From: Antilocapra americana
Taxonomy: Eukaryota; Chordata; Mammalia; Artiodactyla; Antilocapridae
Length of the DNA stretch: 64,000 bases
Reading direction: 5' to 3'
NCBI GenBank assembly: GCA_007570785.1
Contig: ML661799.1
Span: forward strand, 1,401,598-1,465,597
Shown: in pieces, positions 41,859 to 53,046 of the stretch
Numbering within the stretch: the first letter of the stretch is position 1
Layout: every line of letters starts with the position of its first letter
Made by a program: the position numbers and the translations under genes
The notes under the pieces: generated by a model
The model's input: the letters and a program-made list of their open reading frames with translations, nothing else
Database searches by the model: none
What the model was told of the DNA's origin: nothing

Positions 41859-44041
41859 GGTTTTGTTTTGTTTGCAATTCTAGGACTCAGAACCTCCACT
41901 ATAGAAATGTAAAATGCAAATCTCCAAAAGAGATATTTGGCATTCCATGATTCCCAAACTTTTTAAACCATAAACTATTTAGAGCTGGAATTCCTAGAAT
42001 ACAGACATGGCTTGAGCAAAAGTCTATTTGTCCGAGTTGCACCTCAATCTTCTCATCCCAACCCAGGATTATTCACGTCCCACACTCTTGGCTGCAAAAC
42101 TTCCCAGAGTGTCCAGGACACTGCGACTCTGTCTATCTACCTGGACTCCTGTTCTTTGCTGCGGAGATCTTGTGAGACCTAGGAGCTTGGAGAAAACCAC
42201 ATTCTTCCCCTTATTCTGACCTGGAGTAGGATCTTTCAGGACCCATTATCCTTAACACAACCCTTTTAGTGCTGTGTTCTGTCTGCTTCACTGGCTTTCC
42301 CCACTGTTCATTGGTGGATCCCTTGGCATTGCTCCTGCTCCAACTCTTAGATGGAGAGTTGGCACAGATAACCTACCAGATAACCTTCTCTCTCAGTCTT
42401 CTCTCTTCCCTGCACTTTGCCAGATCACAGTGGGTAAGACTTGAGATAAGATCATGGGACTTGAAAATTTCCCTGGGTATGGATGGAACTGGAATGACAC
42501 AGAACAAAAGACTTGGGCAGACAGGCTCCAGAAAGAGATGGTAGCATCTGTGCATGAAGTCACCACTGAGTTCATGGCCATTTCTGAAGCCCAGATGATA
42601 GCCCAGAACAATACTTGAAGTAGCCATGTCTCTTCAAAAAGAAGAACCAGCTTGAGTAATTGATTAGTGAATATAATTTGAACAAATTAGGCAGCTCGCA
42701 GACAGATGGGGGTAGAAGAAGAAAAACAAGGGTCCAAAGGAACCTCTAGGATGGTCAACAGAGGAGACACAGGGCTAAGTGCCAGGCAGCTAGAAGCCCA
42801 GAAATGTTGTGGAGGACCCTGGAAGGAAGGCCTGGAGCTCCTTGCCATTACAACTAAGTGTGAAGCCACGGGAGTACTGTTGTGATTTTATTTTTGTCCC
42901 CTCCATTTGTCTCCCTCTGCCCCACTTATGTGGCCTGAGGAAGCAGAGGTTACAAATTATGAAAGAAATTCCAATTGTTATGTTGTGACTTACTAAGTAA
43001 CATTTGAATCTTTAAGACAAAAATCAAATGGTATAAATTAGAGTTGTTACAAGCAGCCTGGCTAATGTTAAAGGAAAATTAATATTTTTGAAGAACATCA
43101 AACAACCCTCAGAATCAACAGAAGTTTAGAGAATCAGGCTCTAAGATTCATCCAAAAGCCAGGATGACCAGTGAGAATGACCAGGCCATCCTCAGACCCA
43201 TCTAGGGAGGACAGTGTCTCTGCTGCTGTGACAGGCCACTGCCACCTAGAGACACACAAAACCAGTGGCTCAGTGCCAAATCTCTGTTACCACCATAAAT
43301 CATGTCTGAACCATTCCTGAACCTTAGCATGGCTCCCTCAAGATCCAGCATGGGAGATGGTAGCACCTGGGCAACTGAGCCGAGGTCATAGTCCAGCTCC
43401 CTGATGGCCCTAGGGCTGGGAGAGAGATTCTCCCTTTGGCCTTCCATCATGAAGGAAGAATGATCTGCACCCAAGACAGGATTTCCCAAAACTAGAATCA
43501 AGGTATGGCTTGCTGAGCTGCCCAAAAAATGTATGTCTACTATAACTTTCGAATACTGTGTGGTATTGTAAATCAATATCTGTAAATGAAATGTGTTTGA
43601 ACTGACTCTGTGTTAATAAATGAAGAAATTCTGTATGTGTCTGAGTGTGTGTAAACATGAAGTTTGCCAACAGCAAGCAAGAAGGAAGATTTCAAAAGAA
43701 AATCAAAAGCCACTGCTCCAAAGACTGTAGCTCAGAGGCCAGAGAGCCAGAACAAGCACGATACCCCAACCTTTGGGGAACCAGCCGAGGAAGAGCCAGG
43801 AGTTTCAACTGGGCTGGGACAGGGCCTGGGCAAGAACTGAAAACCTCCTTTCCACCAGGTCCAGAGGCTCATGCCACAGGGGCCTCCAGTAAACGTGGGA
43901 ACTGAACAGGGGAAGCAAACCCTCACAACCAGGACCCCCAACCCCAGTCATACTATTGGAACAGCAGCTGCAAGGTGGCAGTGGTGGTCTCAGGTGCAGG
44001 AAGTTGCTATTTTAATCTGAAATATTCATTTCCTAAACTTT
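41859..44041. other. Unassigned DNA, 2.2 kb
   Basis: I recognise no named repeat and no exon chain. Frames at 42028-42627 overlap on both strands. Near 43615 an AATAAA and a downstream GT-rich block occur. The part 43690-43960 is GC-richer. Either old diverged repeats or unique intergenic DNA would look like this. Confidence 0.45.
43615..43651 (+). promoter_or_regulatory. Candidate polyadenylation site
   Basis: AATAAA at 43615-43620, followed 12 bases later by the GT-rich block TATGTGTCTGAGTGTGTGT (43633-43651). This is the arrangement of a poly(A) signal plus downstream element. No upstream exon is visible, so it may belong to an old LTR or be chance. Confidence 0.3.
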
Positions 44042-44301
44042 AATTGGAAGGACTGATGCTGAAGCTGAAGCTCCAATACTTTGGCCACCCGTGAAGAGTC
44101 AACTCATTGGAAAAGACCCTGATGCTGAAAAGGTTGAGGGCAAGAGGAGAAGTGGGCAACAGAGAATGAGATGGTGGAATGGCATCACCAACTCAACGGA
44201 TATGAGTTTGAGCAAACTCTAGGAAATGGTGAAGGACAGGGAAGCTGGGCATGGGATCACAAAGAGTTGGACAAGACTGAGCAACTGTACAACAATAACA
44301 A
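44042..44301 (+). mobile_element. BovB 3' end, sense
   Basis: TTGGAAGGACTGATGCTGAAG through GATGGTGGAATGGCATCACC to GTTGGACAAGACTGAGCAAC, about 260 bp. The 3' end has CAACAATAACAA instead of the ACTGAACTGA form. Confidence 0.9.
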
Positions 44302-44804
44302 ACTTTCTATATTAAACATGTGTGGCCTTTACAATCAGGAAGGAAAGGGTTAAAGAAGCCAAGCAAACACCGGTGGAAACTGTCCTTTCCTTTTCTCTTC
44401 CTGCCAGAATAAATAAATCATCTTAGGATAACAATTAGGAACTAAATGGACAAGAGGGAATATGTTGCTGCTGTGTGTATGTAAAAGACAAAACTGAGCA
44501 AACTGTATATCTGGGAGAAACCAGAACTCAGTCCTCATGATTAGGTGAGAATTGGGTTTGGTTGGTCATCAAATTAATTGCTCCAAACTAGGCTCTCATT
44601 TTGCAACAAAACAAGACAAAACCAAACTTTTTATTTAGTTTGTCAGGGATCTCTCTCTTTAAGGGTCTATATCTCTCATCCAGTCTCATTCCCCAGTCAT
44701 ACTCATACTTTTCTGGGAGACTTCTCTCCTCTCCAGAGCAGCCCATCAAGCCCCATAGAATGTGTGCAGATGGTTTTGCTGCTATCAAGAATGGCTTCTG
44801 AAAT
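44302..44804. other. Unassigned DNA
   Basis: AT-rich DNA with several short overlapping frames and no recognised repeat or gene. Confidence 0.45.
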
Positions 44805-45118
44805 CTAAATGATACAAAGAACTTATTTACAAAACAGACTCACAGACAGAAAACAAATTTATGGTTACTAAAGAGGGAAGGGGAGGTAAGGGACAAATTA
44901 TGAGTTTGGATTAGCAGATGCAAACTAGTATATATAAAATAGATAACCAAGAAAGGACCTACTGTATAGCACAGAAAACCATATTTAATATCTTGTAATA
45001 ACCTATAATAGAAAAGAATCTAAAAAACAAAAAATATATATGTAAATCACTTTAATGTACACCTAAAAATAATACAACATTGTAAATGAACTATCCTTCA
45101 ATTTTTAAAAAGAAAACA
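44805..45118 (+). mobile_element. L1 3' end of cetartiodactyl type
   Basis: GAACTTATTTACAAAACAGAC, ACCTACTGTATAGCACAG, ATATCTTGTAATAACCTATAA and ACAACATTGTAAATGAACTA are the landmark blocks of an L1 3' UTR common in cetartiodactyls. It is older than the L1-BT copies and 5'-truncated. Confidence 0.8.
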
Positions 45119-46109
45119 AAGAATGGCTCCTGGGACAGTGTGGACACACCCCCTGAAGCAGGGCCATCTCCCCGAAGGTTGGGCACCAAGGACCCAGCCT
45201 GCAGAATTCACGAGTCCCCAGAAGGGTGGCAAACTCCCTGGATATTCTAGACACCAGGACAGATCAGGGAGAAAACCAATCCAGGGAAGGACAGTGGGTG
45301 GTGTGATGTGAGAAGTGCAGAGCAGATCACGTCTAAGAAATCTGTCTGAGATGCGGCCAGAAGAAGCCTCAGAAAAGTGACAGGATCTGAGAAATCAGAA
45401 CTGAGATGCAGGTGGGCTCTGTCTTCAGGCACCACATGTCCAGCCAAACCCAGGCCTTCAGGGGATTGTCCTACCTTGCCCATGGCTCTGGACTTGACTT
45501 CTTAAGCCAACCACTCAATCCATCCCACACCTCACTACATGTTCTGGCCTCTCTCACTGTCCCTGTTTCCTTGCTGTCACTTCAGTCCACAGCTAGAGTA
45601 CACCCTCCTTGCTAAAAAGTGATTCAGAGTACCCCCTCTCTCTTCTTTACTGAACACAAATCACTGATAAGAGGTGGTAGTGAAAGGGTTAACACCTTGC
45701 TGAGATTTCCCCCTATGCTGTCAGAGTACTGAATAAAAAAAGAATTATATAGCTAAGTGGTGGAAGATCGAGGAGGGGGATGGGGGAGTGGTCCGCCCAG
45801 GTGAGGAGGAGTATTTGGAATTGTCAACTCATGGTGATAACAAAAAGCAGACTGACTTGTCTTTGGTTCTATCATTGTTTTAAAGTTCTCCATAGACAAT
45901 GCATCTCCTTATTCCTTGCCCCTAGAGCAGACCAGTCCAACAGCCTTTGGTACTGACCACCTCTCTGAAACTTTCCGTGTTATGAGCAAATTTGCACTTC
46001 TGCAGTTTTTATCAAGTCTTTGATTTCTCTGTCCATAAAATGGCATCCACAAGTGGGAGACAACCGAAAGCTATCACTGGGGGAGGTCATATATAAACCC
46101 ATGCTGGAG
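45119..46109. other. Unassigned DNA
   Basis: GC-moderate with frames on both strands (45123-45615) that lack domains. GAGGAGGGGGATGGGGGAGT at 45771-45790 is G-rich. No gene is supported. Confidence 0.45.
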
Positions 46110-46240
46110 GAGGTTTAGACAACATCTGATCTAACCCTCTCATTTCACAGTGACAGAAACAAGTGTAGAGAAATGATGTGAGTTAGTGGCAGCACTGGTC
46201 TTGACCTCAAGTCTTCTGGGGCTCTGTATACAGGACTGTA
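46110..46240 (-). repeat. Possible MIR-family remnant
   Basis: GATCTAACCCTCTCATTTCACAG then GTTAGTGGCAGCACTGGTC resembles antisense MIR (CTCATTTTACAGATGAGG; AGTTAGTGGCAGAGCTGG). Decayed. Confidence 0.45.
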
Positions 46241-47139
46241 TCTTGTACAGTAAGGGGCACAGTTAGTTCAGGATTTTATGGTTAATATAGGTCCCTTTCC
46301 CAATTCAACCAAGAACTTCCTCTTAACTACTAAGAGTTCTAACAGCAATACGCTCTCTGCCTGAGTGCCAAGACAGCCTTCTCAGAGCAGGGTCAAAACC
46401 CCTTGCTTCTCTTACAGCCACCTGAGTACAGACTTGATGGCCCCGTGAATTCTACTCATAGAATGTCTCTGCATCATCACATAAAAATATGAGAAGAAAT
46501 TCCCTCTGCAGGCATGTGGTCTATAAGGTCAACGTTTCCTGTGCTACTCCAACTTTTATAGCTTTCTCCATTGGCTGCTCTGGGCAACTCAAAGTATTAA
46601 TCACTCTGCACCCTGCATTCTAAAGCCAGAGCTTTCCTGAAACCTCCAAGTTTCTCTCTGTTCTACCATCCTTGCAACTTCAGCCCCTTGGGGGACAGTG
46701 AGCTCACCTCCACCTTGCTAGGTACTATTGATGTCTTAGATGATGGTGGTTAAAAACCCTAGCATATCAGATACTCAGTTACATTTTTATTCTGTTACTC
46801 TTGGTCAGAAGGGAGTTTCTTTCCCCATTTCCCTGTGATACTGAGACTGGCATGATGGCCATGGGTGCTCTCAAACAGCAGATTTGACATCAGCCAGAAT
46901 ACAATCTTTAATGAACAAAGAAATCAGTTGCTCCTCCATCGCAGCAAATCATGACCTGGCACACTCCATGAGCAGGCTCAAGTCCTTTCCCAATGTCCAT
47001 TATTTTTAGATTATCCATGTAATTCTTCTCATTAGGCCAAGTCATTAAGAGTTCACAGTTTGTGTGGTTGAATCACTGCCCAAGTGACTCAGTCTCAGAT
47101 TAAAAGAAGGAAAAGGACTTGTTAATTCACCATTGCTTA
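46241..47139. other. Unassigned DNA
   Basis: No recognised repeat, exon or RNA gene. Frames shorter than 60 codons only. Confidence 0.5.
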
Positions 47140-47450
47140 GAAAATAAAGTCTTAACTCTCTAGCAGGACATTCAAGGACTTTTCATGAACTGGCCTTAAC
47201 CAATCTCTCCATCTCTATCACCATCATCACCATGGAGCCCATGGAGCCATGGAGCTCCTTCTCTCTTTCTACTTCATACCTACTTTCCATGTCAAATGCC
47301 CACTCATCCTCCAGGACTCAACCTGAGTCACCTTCTCCAAAGCTCTACCCTGACCTCCATTCTAGACTTATCACTTGTGGTCATTTGTCTCCTTGTCTGT
47401 CTCCTCCACTAGACTGTAAGCTCATGGAGGAGCTCCACTGCATGGTAAAT
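47140..47450 (+). mobile_element. L2 LINE fragment, sense
   Basis: AAATAAAGTCTTAACTCTCT, then CATTCAAGGACTTTTCATGAACTGG, then CACTAGACTGTAAGCTCATGG correspond to consecutive L2 landmarks (AATAAAATCCAAACTCCTTA; AAGGCCCTGCATGATCTGGC; CTAGAATGTAAGCTCC), cut here. The 80-codon frame at 47232-47474 is an L2 shadow. Confidence 0.7.
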
Positions 47451-47590
47451 GTGTGGCCTTGGATAAGTGCTTGAAACTCTAGTTTGCAATTTCATCACTT
47501 GTAAGTGAAAATACAATTCTTAAGAGGAATACATGAGTTAATATATATTAAACACTCAGAAAATATCTGCTATTATTATGATCAGTATTC
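47451..47590 (+). repeat. MIR 3' half
   Basis: GTGTGGCCTTGGATAAGTGC, then CATCACTTGTAAGTGAAAATA and GAATACATGAGTTAATATAT match MIR core to 3' part. Confidence 0.6.
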
Positions 47591-47639
47591 AAACCACAGA
47601 AAAGGTTAATAATTCTTGGTCTCCCCAATATCTAGCCCA

Positions 47640-48345
47640 ATGTCTGAGACACAAAAAATACGCAGTAACCACTTGTTGAGTAAATTAACATTCCATACAA
47701 ACCTATTTTCTGTTTCCTAAACACTCCATGTCTTTTATAACCCTTTGCTCTTACACACTCTGTTTGGAAAGCTGGTTCCTCCTCCCCCCATCCTACGCCT
47801 ACCCATTTGCTACCTGATGAGCTGCTACTTATCCTTCAAGACTAAGAACAACTATCACCTCCTCTTTTCTACCATCCCAGACTCCTTTGAAGCAAATTTA
47901 TCTAAGCTTACACAGAACTTTGTTCATAACCATATTATCACGCTCATGGCATTGTCTTACAATCATTGTAATGTTTGTGTGTGTGCGTGCATATGCTCAG
48001 TCGCTCAGTCCTATCCGACTCTGCCACCCATGGACTGTAGCCTGCCAGGATTTCTGTCCATGGAATTTTCCAGGCAAGAATATGGAAGTGGATTTCCATT
48101 TATTTCTTCTTCCAGGGACTCTTCCCAATCCAGGATCAAACCCGCATTTCTTGCATCTCTTGCATTGGCAGGCAGATTCTTTACCACTAAGCCACCTGAG
48201 AACCATTGTAATGTTTGCTTATGTATGTTTGCTTATTTGTTAATCTCTCCTCTTCACAGTGAGCTCTCCCAGAGCAATGATTGATTTATGTATCCCCTGG
48301 CCCCAATAACTAGCGTTATGCTGGCACATGTTAGGCACTAAATAG
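47640..48345 (+). mobile_element. L2 LINE 3' end split by a SINE
   Basis: TACTTATCCTTCAAGACTAAG, CACCTCCTCTTTTCTACC and, after the SINE, AGTGAGCTCTCCCAGAGCAATG, then GCTGGCACATGTTAGGCACTA follow the L2 order. The left limit is uncertain because another L2/MIR tail (CAGTAACCACTTGTTGAGTA) lies at 47660-47685. Confidence 0.7.
47978..48203 (-). mobile_element. Bov-tA SINE, antisense, with 14-bp duplication
   Basis: Starts with a GT-rich (tail) run, then ATGCTCAGTCGCTCAGTCC, GGCAAGAATATGGAAG and the head TTTACCACTAAGCCACCTGA. CATTGTAATGTTTG is exact at 47964-47977 and 48204-48217, the longest exact duplication in the window. Insertion is within L2. Confidence 0.95.
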
Positions 48346-48998
48346 GCAAAGAGGAGATGCCCAAACAAGTTCAGACGTTAATCCCAGTGTCACAGAGATG
48401 GTAAAACAAAAGAGCCTAAGGACTTTCAGGCTTTAAAAAAGCCTCTCCTGGGAGGCAGGGAATCTGGTTATGTGCTTGGAGTGATGTTGCCATTTTTAAA
48501 ATTTCTGTTACTCACTGTAACAGAACAAAACCCAGATTCAGAATAATAAAATAAATACCACACTCCCCTCCAACAACAAAAACTCAAAAAAGAAAGAAGC
48601 ATCATCCACTATCCTATTAAACTAACAAAGCTACTGCTTTCATTTTTCTTTGTTCCTCTATAGCACTTTATTTATAAGCATACGTAACTTTACATAGTTA
48701 TAATGCAGACACAATTTGACATTCTGCTTTTTTTATTTAACCATCTCTCATAAGCATTCTTCCAAGTTACTATACTGTCTACAAAATCATCTATTCTGGC
48801 TGCATAATATTCCATTTTGTTGTTTAATTAGAACTATTAAATATTATGCCAAATATATTTTCACATAGAGCTTTTCTTCTAACTGATGGTATTTTTCAAA
48901 TATTTCTGCCTATGATTTCAGTATTTTCCTAGGGGCTTTGACCAAACAGCTAACTTTTTTTTGAAGTCCCAGCACACAGTTAAGTCAAAGCATAGAAA
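48346..48998. other. Unassigned AT-rich DNA
   Basis: CTGGCTGCATAATATTCC (48798-48815) is a common mammalian repeat motif, but I cannot extend or name it. No gene. Confidence 0.45.
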
Positions 48999-49182
48999 AA
49001 TAGTTCTCAACCTCTGGATATGCTTTTGAATCACCTGAGGATCTTTTAAAACTATCAATATACAGACCCAACCCCGATCAAATGAGTCAGAACCAGAGAG
49101 TGAAGTAACAAAATATTTTAAAAGGTCTTCAGGTGGTTGCAACACGAAGAAGAAGAAGGATCAAATCAACGAGAATCACTGG
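48999..49182 (+). mobile_element. MER5A-like hAT-Charlie element
   Basis: AATAGTTCTCAACCTCTGGA at the left and GAGAATCACTGG at the right are the inverted ends (CAGTGGTTCTCAA type). TTGAATCACCTGAGGATC and AGGTCTTCAGGTGGTTGC are internal landmarks. The length of about 185 bp is full size for MER5A. Confidence 0.85.
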
Positions 49183-49439
49183 TTCTACCAGGACAGAGAA
49201 TTAGCGAGAGCATCGTGACCAGCAGCTTGATGCGTTTTTGTTCTGGAGCAGAGACTTTGATGTCCCCTGCTGGACCAAGGAAATTAGTGTTATACAGAGG
49301 GCTGTTAGAGGCTCATGGGATAAACCTAATCAGTCATATAGCCATTCATTCAATGAGTATCTACTGAATACCAAACTGAACAAAACTGCACCCCTGAATT
49401 CCAGTCAAATATATCCAGTGGCCTAATTTACGTTTCTGC
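49183..49439. other. Short unassigned stretch with an L2-like tail
   Basis: CATTCATTCAATGAGTATCTAC at 49344-49365 looks like an antisense L2 terminus. The rest is unassigned. Confidence 0.45.
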
Positions 49440-49884
49440 CTGGATATAAACAGACACGTTGAACTTGGCATGTCCAAATACTAACACCTAATTTATCCTG
49501 ATCAAACCAGATGTTCCAGTAGTCTTCCTCATCTCAGTGAATGGGAACTCCTACCTCCTGACTGCTCAGACCCAAGACCTTGGGATCACACTGGTGCCTT
49601 TCCGGTCACATCCTACATTCCAACTCATCAGTGAGTCCTATGAGTTTTCCTTCAAAATAGATTCAGAATCTAGCCACTTCTCACCACCTCCACCCAGTAT
49701 CATCCTGGTCCAAGCTATCAAACATCTCTTGCCTAGATTATTGCAATAGTCTCTGAAGTAGTCTAATTCTCTAAAATGGTTGCCTTTTGCAGACTCTTGT
49801 TCACAAAGCAGCCAGAGTGATCTTTTAAAAACATAAGTCTGATCATATCAGACTAAAACTTTCAATGTCTCTCCATCTCACTTG

Positions 49885-50290
49885 ACTGAGCCACAGAAAG
49901 ACAAGGCATTCAGTCAAACATTATTTTGGCTGTGTCTGTTTGGGGTGTTTCTAGATGAGATTAACATTTGAATCAATAGAAGTAGAGTCTTAAGTGAAGC
50001 AGATTTCCCTCCCTAACGTTGGTGAGCCTCATCCAATCCCTTAAAGGCCCGAATAGAACAAAAAGGCTGAGGGAACACTTGCTTAATTGCTTGCACAGGG
50101 ACTCCAACTGAAACACTGGTTCTTCCTGCATCTCAAGCCTGTAGACTCACAGACTGGAACCTTCACCTGGGTCACCAAGTTGCCAACAGCAGATCTTGGC
50201 ACTTTTTAGCCTCCATAATTGCAGGAGCTAATTCCTTATGATAAACAAACAACAAACAAGGGTCCTGGAGAACGCTGATAGATAAACACA
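49885..50290 (+). repeat. Ancient interspersed repeat inside L2, not named
   Basis: GTTTGGGGTGTTTCTAGATG, GAGATTAACATTTGAATCAA, GGTGAGCCTCATCCAATCCC, GCCCGAATAGAACAAAAAGG and TTTTAGCCTCCATAATTGCA are familiar motifs of a mammalian repeat, possibly an LTR end with ATTCCTTATGATAAA near 50232-50246. L2 homology breaks before and resumes after it. Confidence 0.55.
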
Positions 50291-50385
50291 GTAAAATCTC
50301 AAGTCCTAATCTAGACCTTCACATCTATCAGACTTCCGATCATCACTGTCTGACCCGTCTTCTTCCTCTCCCCACCTCAAGCACT

Positions 50386-50584
50386 GCGCTCTGGTGGCTC
50401 AGACGTTAAGGAATCTGACTGCAAGGCAGGAGACCTGGGTTCAATCCATGGATCAGGAAGATCCCTGGAGAAGGAAATGGCAACCCCCTTCATTAGTCTT
50501 GCCTGGAGAATCCCGTGGACAGAGGGATTCCATGAGGTCACAAAGAGTTGGACACAACTGAACGACTTTCACACTTTCACTTTC
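50386..50584 (+). mobile_element. Bov-tA SINE in L2
   Basis: GCGCTCTGGTGGCTCAGACG through AGGAAGATCCCTGGAGAAGG to TTTCACACTTTCACTTTCA. About 200 bp. Confidence 0.93.
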
Positions 50585-50867
50585 AAGCCAAACATGCTCC
50601 TGCCTCAGGACCTTCGTACCTGCTGTTTCTTTTGCCTGAAAAGCTCTCCCACACGACTCACTCCTTCACTTTCTAAAGGTCTCTCTCAGCTCAACCACAG
50701 CTCTCTAAAGAGAACCCCCTTGGTATACACAACCCCACAGATAAAATAGCAACCCATCCCCATATGACGTACCTTCATCTTCCTCCTCTACATGCATTTT
50801 CTCTATTGTACTCTGACTGCCTGATGTATTAAATATTTGTTTGTTCGCTGTCTTTTCCAGTAAACCC

Positions 50868-51050
50868 AGATACATAATACATTAGGTAGTGATAAGTGCT
50901 ATAAAGAAAAGTAAATAGGGGATATGAATAGAACATGAGAAGGTGTTGTTTCCAACAGGCCATTAGGAAAGGCCTCCCTGAGGGAATGTACAGGAAGTGA
51001 CAGAACCAGGTGACAGAACCAGAACTGAAAACAAGAAAGAAGCTGTGAAC
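50868..51050 (-). mobile_element. L2 fragment, antisense
   Basis: ATTAGGTAGTGATAAGTGCT and GAAAGGCCTCCCTGAGGGAATG are antisense L2 landmarks. It abuts the sense L2 at its 3' end, giving a tail-to-tail arrangement. Confidence 0.65.
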
Positions 51051-51082
51051 ACAGTGCCCCATCCTTATCCCCTTATCATTCC

Positions 51083-51250
51083 TTTTCTTTTTTTTTTAGT
51101 ATTTATTTATTTTGGCTGCATCAAGTCTTAGGTGTGGCATGAGAAATCTTAGTTGTGACATGTGGGAACTAGTTCCATGACCAAGGATGGAACCCAGGCC
51201 CCCACACTGGGATCATGGAGTCTTAGCCACTGTATCACCAGGGAAGCCCC
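51083..51250 (-). mobile_element. CHR SINE, antisense
   Basis: T-rich tail with TATTTATTTATTTTGGCTGC, then GGTGTGGCATGAGAAATCTT, ACCCAGGCCCCCACACTGGG and the head TCACCAGGGAAGCCCC. About 165 bp, the short CHR-2-like form. Confidence 0.85.
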
Positions 51251-52289
51251 CCCACTTCATCATTCTTTATTGAGATAAAAGCCAGGGGCAGCCTTCATCG
51301 AGTGCAGTAGCCCTCACCTGAAGTCCTCTCTGGCTACATGTCCTCCCTGGGACAACGTCAACAGGGAGTTGGGGAATCAGCACCCTCTCTCCCTCCTCTT
51401 CTGGTGGGCCAAGTCTGAGGCCTGTTTACGAGCGGCTCCCGGAGGACTGAGCCCGCTCGCCCCCATCGGTCACCAAGGCCATGCCAGGTTCAGGAACACC
51501 TTGCATCTGCCTCCCTCCCTTCTGTACCTACCCGTGCTTCCCACTCCTTGGACTCCCTGGCACTGAAATCCTTATCTCAGGATGTAGCCTAAGACAGAAA
51601 AGAGCTCACCTGGTTCCTAGTGACTTCTCAGCTTTCAGCCGGAGGACCTGTGGGAGCAACCCACAGGGAAGAAGGCCTCCACTGGGGGAAGGGGTGTGCT
51701 GCACCCATGGAGCGCAGGCACAGTCTGTGGGGTCAGTGCTCTGCTGTCAGGGGGCAGCTCTTGACCCAAGCATTTCACACCACCAGCCACACAATAGGGT
51801 GCGATATTCAAATCAGGTTGAGGTCCTACAGAGAGAGGGCGGCTGCACAGGCCTGGTAGTGAATTTATAGAAGCGGATTAGCCCAATCTGCATACTAAAC
51901 AGCATGCAAATTATGTTATTTCAACCCATAAGTTTAGACATGTCCATAGGAATAAAAATTCATGACAGTGACAAGATGTATGGTTGGTGTAAATAAGCTA
52001 ACCCAAGCAAAATGTCCAAAAAGTGCTCTGGAAATTCTCCAAATTAAGTGAGTGATACCAACCCCAGCTTTCCACAGGAGAAGGGGAAGCTGACTTCTGG
52101 GCCTGGGGCTGCCATCTCAGTGTTGTTTCCAGTTACTGCAGAGAGAGGGAGGGAATGGTCAGTGTTCAGAGGTGGCTGCAAGGCCTGGGGGCAAGCCCTG
52201 CCATTGAAGAGGGTCAGTCTTAGAGATGGGAGCAGAAATCACTCCAAGATCCAGGAAAAATGCTCTCAATAACAGTAATAATAGCAAAG
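51251..52289. other. Unassigned, partly GC-rich DNA
   Basis: 51370-51760 is GC-richer and carries overlapping frames (51369-51566, 51481-51870, 51620-51859). Their reading frames have no recognised domain. CTTATCTCAGGATGTAGCC (51571-51589) resembles the end of old LTR-type repeats. CpGs are few, so I do not call a CpG island. Confidence 0.45.
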
Positions 52290-52451
52290 AATAATAATAT
52301 AATAGCCGATATTTTTGAGGACTTATTATGTGCCTAAAACACTTCTGAGCCCTCTATGTGTGCTACTAATTTAATTCTTATAAATTAGTACTAATAGAGA
52401 TAGGTACTATTATAGTACATAATAGAAATAGGTACTATTATGAACCCTATT

Positions 52452-52922
52452 TTTTAAATTTATCTATTTATTTATTTTTAGTTGTGCTAGGCCTTTCTTG
52501 CTGTGCGGGCTTTCTCATATTATGGTGAGTGGGGCTACACTTTGTCACAGTGCACAGGCTTCTCATCATGGTGGCTTCTCTTGTTGCGGAGCACAGGCTC
52601 AGTTCACCGGCTTAGTAGCTGTGGCACACAAGCTTAGTTGCTCTTAGATCTTCCCACACCAGAGGAACCCGTCCCTGCATTGGTGTGGGCGCACTTCAGT
52701 TATGTCTGACTCTGTGACCCTGTGGGATGCAGCCTGCCAGGCTCCTCTGTTCATGGGATTCTCCAGGCAAGAATACTGGAATGGGTTGCCATACCTTCCT
52801 GCAGGCGATCTTCTGGACCCAGAGATTGAACCTGCATCTTTTGTTTCTTGCATTGGCACGCAGGTTCTTTACCACTAGCGCCACCAGGCGGTTTCTTATC
52901 TGCTGTACCACCAGGGAAGTGC
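52452..52922 (-). mobile_element. CHR SINE (inner), antisense, split by Bov-tA
   Basis: Left piece 52452-52688: TTTATCTATTTATTTATTTTTAG (tail), GGGCTTTCTCATATTATGG, GTGGCTTCTCTTGTTGCGG, GATCTTCCCACACCAGAGG. Right piece 52889-52922: GGTTTCTTATCTGCTGTACC and ACCAGGGAAGTGC, which is the head. The pieces join in CHR consensus order. Confidence 0.85.
52689..52888 (-). mobile_element. Bov-tA SINE inside CHR, antisense
   Basis: GCGCACTTCAGTTATGTCTG through CAGGCAAGAATACTGGAATG to TTTACCACTAGCGCCACCAG. It splits the inner CHR near its head and is the youngest layer of the nest. Confidence 0.93.
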
Positions 52923-52927
52923 TAATA

Positions 52928-53046
52928 TTTTAAAATTTGAAGGCACCTCAAGGCATTCAGGGTGTTAGGTCACAGTTCAAGGATTGAAACCCACATCCCA
53001 GGAGTAAAAGCGCATGTCCTAACCACTGAACAACCAGGGAATTCCC
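52928..53046 (-). mobile_element. CHR SINE (outer), antisense
   Basis: GGATTGAAACCCACATCCCAGG, then AAAGCGCATGTCCTAACCAC and AACCAGGGAATTCCC is the antisense CHR head. The tail is to the left and was later split by the inner CHR. Confidence 0.75.

Larger units (their letters stand above)
49440..50870 (+). mobile_element. L2 LINE, sense, interrupted
   Basis: A relatively long L2: CATCTCAGTGAATGGGAACTCC and AAGACCTTGGGATCACACTG encode the CR1-type C-terminal block, then TCATCCTGGTCCAAGC, GATTATTGCAATAGTCTC, AGCAGCCAGAGTGATC. An unnamed repeat (49885-50290) and a Bov-tA (50386-50584) interrupt it. The 3' part has ACATGCTCCTGCCTCAGGAC and GGTCTCTCTCAGCTCAACC. Confidence 0.8.

Noticed and set aside
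51420..51780. CpG island or promoter
   Set aside because: GC content is moderate but CpG dinucleotides are few, and no initiator, TATA box or downstream exon is visible.
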